From Bacillota bacterium (GTDB lineage Bacteria > Bacillota > Clostridia > Monoglobales > Firm-18): a stretch of 12,017 nucleotides of DNA. Below, piece by piece: positions 6,328-12,017 of the stretch (the stretch's first letter is position 1; each line of letters starts with the position of its first letter). The translations under genes were made by a program, and so were the position numbers. Below the pieces are notes generated by a model that ran no database searches, had not been told where the DNA came from, and saw nothing but the letters and a program-made list of their open reading frames with translations. Where the stretch lies: positions 1-12,017 of the forward strand of contig JALOAJ010000051.1 in assembly GCA_023228885.1 (NCBI GenBank), written 5' to 3'.

Positions 6328-7869
6328 GTGACAAAAAGTTGGGGTCATTTACGCGGCGACATAATGGGCGGGGTGACTGCGGCAATAGTGGCATTGCCTC
6401 TTGGCTTGGCATTCGGGATTGCCAGCGGAGCAGGGGCGGTTGCCGGCTTGTATGCGTCGGTTTTCGGCGGCTTTATTGCTGCGCTGTTTGGGGGGTGCGA
6501 TGTGCAAATAACGGGGCCCACCGGCGCAATGACGATTGTGCTTGCCGGTGTTGTTAAGCAACATGGGGTGGGCGCTATGCTCTTGGTCGGAGCTATTGCA
6601 GGCTTAATGCAAGTTTCTTTCGGTTTGTTGCGGCTGGGTCGGTTTGTTAATTATTTACCGCAGCCTGTGATATCGGGCTTTGCAAACGGTGTTTCCGTTT
6701 TATTTTTCATGACCGCGGTGGGGGATGCCGTAAATGCCATTCCCATCACCGTTATCACGGTAATTGCAATGGTAATCTCAATGCGGTTTTTTAAAAAAAT
6801 GCCCGAATCTTTAGTTGGGTTGGTTTTCGGTTTGGTTGCAAACGAACTGTTTATCCACAGCCCCTTTACCGTAAATAATTTGCCGTTTGGAATACCTAAA
6901 CTCATGCTTTCCGCCATGCCTTTTGACAGGCTTGGTTATTTAATTGCGCCGGCTTTTTCAATCTTTATGCTGGGCAGCATTTCGGCATTATTGTCGGCAA
7001 AGGTTACGGACGATTTGCTCGGGGTTGAGCATAACAGCAACAGGGAGCTTATAGGGCAAGGTTTGGGCAATATAACATCATCCTTGCTTGGCGGCATACC
7101 GGTGTCCGGGGCGGTAGCCCGTTCGGGCGCAAATGTTTACAGCGGCGGGCGAACCCGTCTTTCGGGTGTTTTACATGCTTTTTTTCTGCTGCTTATGATT
7201 TTGGCGTTTAAGCCCGTTGTAATACGAATACCATTGGCATCGCTGGCAGCAATACTTATGGTTGCCTCTGTCCGAACAGCCGATTGGAAAAGCATTAAGC
7301 TTATTCCGTCTGCGCGTTTTAGCTATGGGTTGATTATAGCGGTAACAACCGTATGCACAGTTGTGAAGGATTTGACCGTTGCGGTAATTGTGGGGGTTGC
7401 CCTGTCCGCCATTATTGCGCTTATTGAGCTAATTTTTCTGCCAAACAGTAAAAAAAAGCTCAAACAAGATGCGAAAAGAGCGGATTTTATTACAAACTGC
7501 AATGTTGATGTAATTTCGTTCCATGGACCGTTGTTTTTTACCGGCATTGAGAATATGAAACAGCGCATAGCTTCGCTTTTTGAAAAATCCATACTGGTTT
7601 TAGATTTTTCAAAAGTGCCCGTTATTGATGAAACGGGGGCTTTTGCCCTTCGTGACCTTATCAAGGATTTAGAGGACAAAGGCAAGATGGTTTATATAGG
7701 CGGGATTGGGCACACGCCTATGAAAATGCTAAACAGAATGGGTATAGCAGATAAATGCGGCAACGCAAAGTTCTATTCAAAAATAGAAAGCGCCGTTAAA
7801 AAGGCCTCAAAGAAAGCAAATAAACACAGCTGTTTTCATTGCGTGCCGGAAACCGCCGGGAGCACCTGA
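6328..7869 (+). CDS. SulP (SLC26-type) inorganic anion transporter with C-terminal STAS domain
   Basis: This 513-residue integral membrane protein belongs to the SulP family, whose bacterial members move sulfate, bicarbonate or dicarboxylates, often with sodium or protons. The membrane domain (about residues 10-372) has the family signatures ITGPTGAMT (61-69), LPQPVISGFANGVSV (110-124), GGIPVSGAVARSGAN (255-269) and SGGRTRLSG (272-280). A cytoplasmic STAS domain (about 392-490) contains LDFSKVPVIDETGAFAL (425-441), with T436 at the position phosphorylated in anti-sigma antagonists. The tail is lysine-rich and ends in an unusual H500-x-C502-x-H504-C505 cluster. It starts with GTG and is the first gene of the operon, 56 nt before mrpE. 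Its place ahead of a sodium/proton antiporter module suggests sodium-coupled uptake, as in the cyanobacterial bicarbonate transporter BicA, but the substrate is not shown by the sequence. Confidence 0.93.
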   Translation: MTKSWGHLRGDIMGGVTAAIVALPLGLAFGIASGAGAVAGLYASVFGGFIAALFGGCDVQITGPTGAMTIVLAGVVKQHGVGAMLLVGAIAGLMQVSFGLLRLGRFVNYLPQPVISGFANGVSVLFFMTAVGDAVNAIPITVITVIAMVISMRFFKKMPESLVGLVFGLVANELFIHSPFTVNNLPFGIPKLMLSAMPFDRLGYLIAPAFSIFMLGSISALLSAKVTDDLLGVEHNSNRELIGQGLGNITSSLLGGIPVSGAVARSGANVYSGGRTRLSGVLHAFFLLLMILAFKPVVIRIPLASLAAILMVASVRTADWKSIKLIPSARFSYGLIIAVTTVCTVVKDLTVAVIVGVALSAIIALIELIFLPNSKKKLKQDAKRADFITNCNVDVISFHGPLFFTGIENMKQRIASLFEKSILVLDFSKVPVIDETGAFALRDLIKDLEDKGKMVYIGGIGHTPMKMLNRMGIADKCGNAKFYSKIESAVKKASKKANKHSCFHCVPETAGST

Positions 7870-7914
7870 TGACATTTTTGTATTTTATTGTTGCAAATTG
7901 TCATAGTTTGAAAA

Positions 7915-7920
7915 GGGAGG
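7915..7920 (+). promoter_or_regulatory. Ribosome binding site deciding the mrpE start
   Basis: GGGAGG lies 5 nt before the ATG at 7926. An in-frame upstream ATG at 7839, inside the SulP gene, has no such site and would add 29 residues that do not belong to the family. Confidence 0.8.
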
Positions 7921-7925
7921 CCATC

Positions 7926-8504
7926 ATGCGCAAAAGAACATTGTTTTTATTTATTTTACTGTTCGCTTTTTGGATAGTTATTTCTTCAAACCCTGATTTA
8001 CAGCATATATTGATTGGAGCGTTTCTTGCCTTTATAACCGCTTGGTTTTGGCATGTTCTCGGTCCGCGGCAACCGGTTGTGCTGTCTTTTAGGGCATTGC
8101 TAATTTTATTTCGTTGTCTTTTAATGTTGGGCGGTTATGTAATCGGCGCAAATATTGCAGTTGCCAAAACGATGCTGTTTTCAAACCCGCCCGCCAAGCC
8201 TGTGTTTGTTGTAATGAAGCCGGGGATTAACAGCGATTGGGGCAGAGTTCTGCTTGCCACCTGCATTACCATCACCCCGGGAACAATAACGGTTGATGTC
8301 AACCCCGACACGGGTGAATTTTTTATACACGCCCTAACAGAAAGAACTGCCATTGACTTGGCGTCTTGGAGAATGATAAGCGAAATTAAAAAATTGGAAA
8401 ATCAAATGAAAAAGGAGGCGGAACATGTTAGCCATACTGACCGGTCTGATGATATTGGTTCTGTTAGTGCTGCTAAGGGCAATAATCGGATCAACGCTGA
8501 TTGA
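7926..8504 (+). CDS. mrpE: Mrp/Mnh cation antiporter subunit E
   Basis: This is a small membrane subunit of the Mrp-type sodium/proton antiporter, homologous to MbhA. The 192 residues open with two or three hydrophobic helices (about 5-45 and 55-82), followed by a cytoplasmic domain with the family's VFVVMKPG (93-100), WGRVLLATCITITPGT (105-120) and VDVNPDTGEFFIHAL (123-137). Most MrpE proteins have about 160-165 residues and would end near residue 165. Here the frame continues for 26 hydrophilic residues (167-192, beginning HVSHTDRSDD) which are simply the first 80 nt of mrpF read in another frame. The Shine-Dalgarno sequence of mrpF is therefore inside mrpE. The extra tail suggests loss of an original stop codon or a sequencing error; the family call does not depend on it. 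Confidence 0.92.
   Translation: MRKRTLFLFILLFAFWIVISSNPDLQHILIGAFLAFITAWFWHVLGPRQPVVLSFRALLILFRCLLMLGGYVIGANIAVAKTMLFSNPPAKPVFVVMKPGINSDWGRVLLATCITITPGTITVDVNPDTGEFFIHALTERTAIDLASWRMISEIKKLENQMKKEAEHVSHTDRSDDIGSVSAAKGNNRINAD
8413..8418 (+). promoter_or_regulatory. Ribosome binding site for mrpF, inside mrpE
   Basis: A perfect AGGAGG lies 6 nt before the ATG at 8425 and is part of the mrpE codons for Lys-Glu-Ala. It supports independent initiation of mrpF despite the overlap. Confidence 0.75.
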
Positions 8505-8727
8505 CCGCCTGATATCAATTAACGCCTTGACCAGTAAGATTAGCGTGATAATTTTGCTGGTGGCATTTCTAAGAGATGATTTTGGAATTATAGATGTAGC
8601 ATTTGTATTTATGCTGTGCGCATTTGTGGGGGGTCTTGGGGTTCTTAAAGTTGTTACCCACGACGATTGGAAGCTTAAAGTTTCTAAGCTGGAAAACCCT
8701 GCAAATGACCGAAAGGAGACTAATTAA
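8425..8727 (+). CDS. mrpF: Mrp/Mnh cation antiporter subunit F
   Basis: This 100-residue subunit has three membrane segments (about 3-20, 37-52 and 55-77) and is homologous to MbhB. The family motif after the first helix is present as RAIIGSTLIDRL (18-29), including D27 and R28, which correspond to the conserved Asp-Arg of MrpF. The usual GPT reads GST here, so a normally conserved proline is replaced. ATG at 8425 has a strong Shine-Dalgarno sequence. The gene starts 80 nt before the end of mrpE, and its TAA directly touches the ATG of mrpG. It is a structural part of the membrane complex with mrpE and mrpG; by itself it is not known to transport. Confidence 0.93.
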   Translation: MLAILTGLMILVLLVLLRAIIGSTLIDRLISINALTSKISVIILLVAFLRDDFGIIDVAFVFMLCAFVGGLGVLKVVTHDDWKLKVSKLENPANDRKETN

Positions 8728-9039
8728 ATGTTTAAAATAATTGCTTATATTTGTTTTGTTGGCTCTGTTGCATTTTTTGGACTTGGAACGCTGGGCTTAT
8801 TTAAATTTCCCGACCCATACACCCGTATGCACGCGGTGGGAATGGGAGACACCTTAGGGGTGGGTTTGATTGGATTGGGGCTGCTGCTGCTTAGCACCAC
8901 ATGGATTTTGCGCCTTAAGTTGATAATAGCCCTGTCTTTATTTTGGTTGATAAACCCCACTATGACGCATTTGACCGCAAAAGCTGCGTTGATACGCGGA
9001 ATACAGCCTGTAAAAAATACGGAAATTAGGAGGGGGTAA
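8728..9039 (+). CDS. mrpG: Mrp/Mnh cation antiporter subunit G
   Basis: This 103-residue subunit has three membrane segments (about 4-24, 42-56 and 63-76) and is homologous to MbhC. The family signature is complete: LFKFPDPYTRMHAVGMGDTL (24-43) with P28, R33 and H35, then GVGLIGLGLLL, and NPTMTHLTAKAA (76-87) with the conserved P77 and H81. The ATG directly follows the TAA of mrpF, with GAAAGGAG upstream. The next gene starts 4 nt after its stop. MrpE, F and G together form the small-subunit end of the antiporter complex. Confidence 0.95.
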   Translation: MFKIIAYICFVGSVAFFGLGTLGLFKFPDPYTRMHAVGMGDTLGVGLIGLGLLLLSTTWILRLKLIIALSLFWLINPTMTHLTAKAALIRGIQPVKNTEIRRG

Positions 9040-9043
9040 ATAC

Positions 9044-9295
9044 ATGAACTTTATAGCTGCAGACTATGGAACAATGGTTCTTTTGCTGATTTTGGTTGCG
9101 GCTTCTTTGGCAATGTATTTCATCAAAGACCTTCTCCATGCAGTAGTCGTATTCGGAGCTTACAGCTTAACCATGGCGCTTTTATGGTTGCAAATGAACA
9201 CTCCGGACCTTGCGATTACCGAGGCCGCCTCGGGAATTTGTATGACTGTTTTAATGATGATTGTTATTTTGCGCACAAGCAGAAAAGGGGAATGA
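9044..9295 (+). CDS. mbhD: MbhD-like subunit (MrpA C-terminal domain as a separate gene)
   Basis: This 83-residue protein has three hydrophobic helices (about 9-27, 29-47 and 61-76). It corresponds to the MbhD domain, which in ordinary bacterial Mrp systems is fused inside the C-terminal part of MrpA. The diagnostic segment is MNTPDLAITEAASG (51-64), with D55 and the intramembrane E60 which is thought to take part in ion movement. ATG at 9044 is preceded by AGGAGG (9028-9033). The last codon and stop overlap the ATG of the next gene (ATGA). Its separate existence, in this order, is the arrangement of archaeal membrane-bound hydrogenase and archaeal-type Mrp clusters. Confidence 0.85.
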   Translation: MNFIAADYGTMVLLLILVAASLAMYFIKDLLHAVVVFGAYSLTMALLWLQMNTPDLAITEAASGICMTVLMMIVILRTSRKGE

Positions 9296-9594
9296 ACTTG
9301 AAAATAAAAAAACTTTTTGCTTTGGCTGTTATTTTGATGTCGGTTTATATGATAATAATGGTGGTTGCCGAATTGCCGCCTTATGGAGAGCCAAATAACC
9401 CGGTGCATAACAATGTTTCAGAGCGTTATATAAACGATGCCTTGCATGACACCGGCGTTCCCAACATGGTAACGGCAATAGTTTTTGATTACAGGGCATA
9501 CGACACAATGTTTGAGGCAATAGTTTTGTTTGCCGCAACGCTTGCCGTGGTAATCACCTTGAAAAGATGGAAAAAGGCGGGCGATAACAAATGA
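9292..9594 (+). CDS. mbhE: MbhE-like subunit (MrpA C-terminal domain as a separate gene)
   Basis: This 100-residue protein has a first helix (about 5-27), a polar loop, and a second helix (about 73-91). The conserved MbhE pattern is present: NNVSERYINDALHDTGVPN (40-58), then VTAIVFDYRAYDTMFEA (60-76) with D67, R68, D71 and E75. In standard bacterial Mrp systems this piece is the extreme C-terminal part of MrpA. The ATG at 9292 overlaps the TGA of the MbhD-like gene, with AAAGGGGA upstream. A longer in-frame start at 9184 would read the preceding gene in another frame and is not credible. Its stop overlaps the ATG of mrpB. Confidence 0.85.
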   Translation: MNLKIKKLFALAVILMSVYMIIMVVAELPPYGEPNNPVHNNVSERYINDALHDTGVPNMVTAIVFDYRAYDTMFEAIVLFAATLAVVITLKRWKKAGDNK

Positions 9595-10016
9595 AAGATT
9601 TTATTTTAAAACACATTGCCGCAATAATATTGCCTTTTATTTGCATATATGGCTTTTATGTAATTCTTCACGGTCATATTTCGCCCGGCGGCTCTTTTGC
9701 GGGCGGGATAATAGTTGGGCTTAGCTTTATTGCATTTATCACCATTTACGGTTCAAGAAAAGGACATGCCCAAATGCCGGACAAAGTTTTGGTTTTTATG
9801 GAAAGCTACGGCACTCTTTGGTATGGAATTATGGGAATGATAGGAATTTTCAAAGGTGTCCCCTTTTTAGCCAATAAACTGGCGGGCGTCAATCTTGGCG
9901 CACCGTGGGCATTATCCTCGGGAGGGCTTATTTCCCTTATCGGCATTGGTGTTGGCATTAGGGTAACCAGCACAATAATAACCTTGTTTTTTACAATGAT
10001 GGAGGATGAATCGTGA
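9591..10016 (+). CDS. mrpB: Mrp/Mnh cation antiporter subunit B
   Basis: This 141-residue MnhB-domain protein has four membrane segments (about 8-26, 36-53, 73-88 and 108-136) and is homologous to MbhF. The family signature HGHISPGGSFAGG (27-39) follows the first helix. It is joined to both neighbours by 4-nt overlaps (ATGA at 9591-9594; GTGA at 10013-10016), so translation is probably coupled. In the resolved Mrp and Mbh complexes this subunit packs with the MrpA C-terminal/MbhD-MbhE helices and MrpC. Confidence 0.94.
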   Translation: MKDFILKHIAAIILPFICIYGFYVILHGHISPGGSFAGGIIVGLSFIAFITIYGSRKGHAQMPDKVLVFMESYGTLWYGIMGMIGIFKGVPFLANKLAGVNLGAPWALSSGGLISLIGIGVGIRVTSTIITLFFTMMEDES

Positions 10017-10396
10017 AAGTGATATTGAAAAATCTGATGGTCAATTATCCCTACTTTATTGCCGCAATTTTATTCATAATCGGGGCATTGACGGTGCTTA
10101 CTCGCAATAATCTGTTTAAAAAACTGTTTGGAATAAATATTATGGAAAGTGCAATTTTCATTTTATTTGTCGGCGGCGCTAATATCCGAAACGGAATTGA
10201 GCCGATTTTAAACGAATCTGAAGTTGGAGCTGTATATGTTAACCCTCTTCCTTCGGCGTTGATGTTGACGGGAATTGTTGTCAGCGTAAGCGTAACCGCC
10301 TTTGCATTGGCGCTTATTGTAAGGTTGTACGAATCTTACGGAACTACAAATGCCCGCCGCATAGCGGAAATCAGAAATGAGTTGACAACAAAATGA
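10013..10396 (+). CDS. mrpC: Mrp/Mnh cation antiporter subunit C (NuoK-like)
   Basis: This 127-residue NuoK/MrpC-family protein has three membrane segments (about 13-29, 40-55 and 84-104) and is homologous to MbhG. The conserved C-terminal stretch NPLPSALMLTGIVVSVSV (77-94), followed by LIVRLYESYGT (101-111), is typical. E46 lies in the second helix. The start is GTG at 10013, overlapping the previous stop, with GGAGG ten or so nt upstream. In the complex this subunit bridges MrpB and the proton-channel subunit MrpD. Confidence 0.93.
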   Translation: MKVILKNLMVNYPYFIAAILFIIGALTVLTRNNLFKKLFGINIMESAIFILFVGGANIRNGIEPILNESEVGAVYVNPLPSALMLTGIVVSVSVTAFALALIVRLYESYGTTNARRIAEIRNELTTK

Positions 10397-11889
10397 TGCC
10401 TTCAATTATTGAAAACTTACCGGTGTTTGCCGTAATTACACCTTTATTTATTGCTTTTGTTTTACCCACCATTGCAAAGCGTCTTAAATTAGTGGAGGGG
10501 TTGGTTATCCTTGCCAAAATATTGAGCCTTGCAGTTGCATCTTGTTTGGCATTTATCGTTTTAAAGCAAAACATTCTCCCTTTAACTTATTACATGGGAG
10601 GGTGGGCGCCTCCATGGGGCATTGAGCTGCAAACAGGCAGTTTAAGCGCTTTCTTTTTGCTTGTGGTTGCAATTGTCGCCCTGCCGATAGCGTTATTTTC
10701 AAAAAGCAACCTTGACAAAGAAGTTGGCGGCAAAGAGCGCGTTGCTCGGTTTTATGTGTTGTTTTTGCTGCTGTGCGGCGCATTGGCGGGAATGGCGCTG
10801 ACAAACGATATGTTCAATGTTTTTGTGTTGGTAGAGGTAGCCACACTAAGCTGTTGCGGCTTAGTGAGCGCTCGTAATAAGCCGCAAGCCGCCGAAGCCG
10901 CCTTCACTTATTTGATTTTGGCAACTTTGGGCTCTACCTTTTTGCTGGGCGGAATCGGCTTTATATACATAATAACAGGGCATTTAAACATGGGGTTTGC
11001 ATTTGAAGAAATAACAAAGGTTTGGATGCAATACCCTCATGTGGTTTGGATTGCCGTCAGCTTTATTTTGATTGGGTTTGGAGTTAAATCCGCCCTGTTT
11101 CCGTTGCATATTTGGTTGCCGGACGCTCATTCCGCAGCGCCCTCATCGGCAAGCGCCGTTTTATCGGGGTTAGCGGTGAAAGGCTATATACTTTGCCTTA
11201 TAAAATTTTTATTTTCTGTGTTTGGCAAAAATTTAATGCGTGAGCTTGCAATATATGAATTACTTATGCTTGCAGGCACGGCTGCCATTATTTTCGGCTC
11301 TGTGTTCGCGCTTATGCAAAACCAGCTAAAACGAAGGCTTGCTTATTCCACAGTTGCGCAGGTGGGATACATATATTTGGGCTTGGGTCTTTTAAGCATC
11401 GATGGGCTTACCGGCGCATTATTTTATATGGCAAGCCACGCGGTAATTAAGTCCGCCTTGTTTTTAGCCGCCGGGGCTTTGCTTTCCGCCACAAAAACCA
11501 AAAATATAAATGAGCTGTCGGGCGTGGGGCGTAAAATGCCCATAACGATGGCGGCATTCACCATCGGCAGTATTGGGCTTATAGGAATTCCGCTGTTTTC
11601 GGGGTTTATCGGCAAATGGTACTTACTGCTTGGTTGTTTGGAGTCGGGCAGCTTTATTACGGCAGCGGTAATTATAATAGGCAGTATTTTTTGCGCCGCA
11701 TATTTGTTTCCGATTATCCGAATTGCCTATTTTGAACCGGCGCCGGACAACGATTGGAAAGACCCCGGTTTGCCGCAAAAAATTGCCCTTATTTTATTAT
11801 CATTGGCAATAATAGTTTTGGGAATTATGCCCGGTCCTTTTTTGGAATTGGCAAAAAATGCGGCCGTAGAGCTTTTTATGCTTAAATAG
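10393..11889 (+). CDS. mrpD: Mrp/Mnh cation antiporter subunit D (NuoM/NuoN-like proton channel)
   Basis: This 498-residue protein with about 14 membrane helices is the main proton-translocating antiporter subunit, homologous to MbhH and complex I NuoL/M/N. Key channel residues are present: E148 in FNVFVLVEVATLSCCG, K232 in GFGVKSALFPLHIWLPDAH (228-246), K263 in SGLAVKGY, H349 and K353 in SHAVIKSALF, and K408 in GFIGKW. Its length of about 500 and lack of a long lateral C-terminal helix fit MrpD rather than the larger MrpA/NuoL. The ATG at 10393 overlaps the mrpC stop by 4 nt; a second ATG follows directly. It is the last gene of the operon in the window, with at least 128 non-coding bases after it. 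Confidence 0.96.
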   Translation: MMPSIIENLPVFAVITPLFIAFVLPTIAKRLKLVEGLVILAKILSLAVASCLAFIVLKQNILPLTYYMGGWAPPWGIELQTGSLSAFFLLVVAIVALPIALFSKSNLDKEVGGKERVARFYVLFLLLCGALAGMALTNDMFNVFVLVEVATLSCCGLVSARNKPQAAEAAFTYLILATLGSTFLLGGIGFIYIITGHLNMGFAFEEITKVWMQYPHVVWIAVSFILIGFGVKSALFPLHIWLPDAHSAAPSSASAVLSGLAVKGYILCLIKFLFSVFGKNLMRELAIYELLMLAGTAAIIFGSVFALMQNQLKRRLAYSTVAQVGYIYLGLGLLSIDGLTGALFYMASHAVIKSALFLAAGALLSATKTKNINELSGVGRKMPITMAAFTIGSIGLIGIPLFSGFIGKWYLLLGCLESGSFITAAVIIIGSIFCAAYLFPIIRIAYFEPAPDNDWKDPGLPQKIALILLSLAIIVLGIMPGPFLELAKNAAVELFMLK

Positions 11890-12017
11890 ATGGTAGTGTA
11901 AAGTAAAGATGAAAAATTGGTACAAAATTAATGCAAGAAAGCCTACCCCTTGCTTTAGTAAAGTATAAATGCTCGTTTATGAATTGTCAAGGGTAAAATG
12001 AACATGCTAACACACGC
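11890..12017. other. Non-coding segment with short direct and inverted repeats after mrpD
   Basis: No reading frame of note is seen. An imperfect direct repeat is present: TAGTGTAAAGTAAAGATG (11894-11911) and TAGTAAAGTATAAATG (11956-11971). Inverted pairs are TACCCCTTG (11944-11952) with CAAGGGTA (11988-11995, one base bulged), CTTT/AAAG (11953-11963), and ATAAA/TTTAT (11965-11980). None has a T run like a classical terminator. The density of short repeats is compatible with an operon end or the terminal region of an insertion sequence starting beyond the window; neither is proven. Confidence 0.4.

Noticed and set aside
7323..7685. 120-codon open frame antisense to the SulP gene
   Set aside because: It is the shadow of a conserved membrane and STAS coding region; no independent support.
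7839..7925. A longer mrpE beginning at an ATG inside the SulP gene
   Set aside because: It would add 29 residues with no family match and no ribosome binding site; GGGAGG before the ATG at 7926 decides the start.
9184..9291. A longer MbhE-like gene beginning inside the MbhD-like gene
   Set aside because: The extra 36 residues are an out-of-frame reading of the preceding gene; the ATG at 9292 has a Shine-Dalgarno sequence and matches the family N-terminus.
6328..11889. DAB-type inorganic carbon pump (DabA plus NuoL-like DabB)
   Set aside because: No DabA-like protein is encoded; the membrane partner is SulP and the remaining genes are clear Mrp/Mbh small subunits.

Overview
The window reads as a chromosomal segment of an anaerobic, spore-forming-type Firmicute, most likely a member of the Clostridia. 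The signs are a SpoIID-family protein encoded next to queA and tgt, Gram-positive Shine-Dalgarno sequences and sigma-A-type promoters, frequent GTG and TTG starts, fairly AT-rich intergenic DNA, and a carbohydrate-utilisation pair (GH95 glycosidase plus a URO-D-like protein). No genus can be named. No RNA gene, CRISPR array or complete mobile element is visible.

Left half, all on the minus strand and read from high to low coordinates: spoIID-like (4935-6122), queA (3926-4945) and tgt (2750-3880). The last two are consecutive steps of tRNA queuosine synthesis: Tgt inserts preQ1 at G34 and QueA converts it to epoxyqueuosine. The spoIID and queA frames overlap by 11 nt. Below them, a consensus promoter (TTGACA, 17 nt, TATAAT; 2674-2702) starts a second minus-strand unit: a URO-D/methyltransferase-fold protein (1554-2600), then, 34 nt on, a GH95 alpha-L-fucosidase-type enzyme that runs off the left edge with 506 residues visible.

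Right half, all on the plus strand: a divergent promoter (6217-6244) precedes a nine-gene, tightly packed operon (6328-11889). It encodes a SulP anion transporter with a STAS domain, then MrpE, MrpF, MrpG, an MbhD-like and an MbhE-like subunit, MrpB, MrpC and MrpD. Most junctions are 4-nt overlaps, and mrpE overlaps mrpF by 80 nt. The order matches mbhA to mbhH of archaeal membrane-bound hydrogenase, that is, the sodium/proton antiporter module with the MrpA C-terminal pieces as separate genes. No large NuoL-like MrpA N-terminal part and no hydrogenase subunit lies in the window. A reasonable inference is that the antiporter module builds a sodium gradient which the SulP protein uses for anion (bicarbonate- or sulfate-like) uptake.

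The last 128 bases after mrpD hold no gene. They carry several short inverted and direct repeats and may mark the edge of the operon or of a mobile element.
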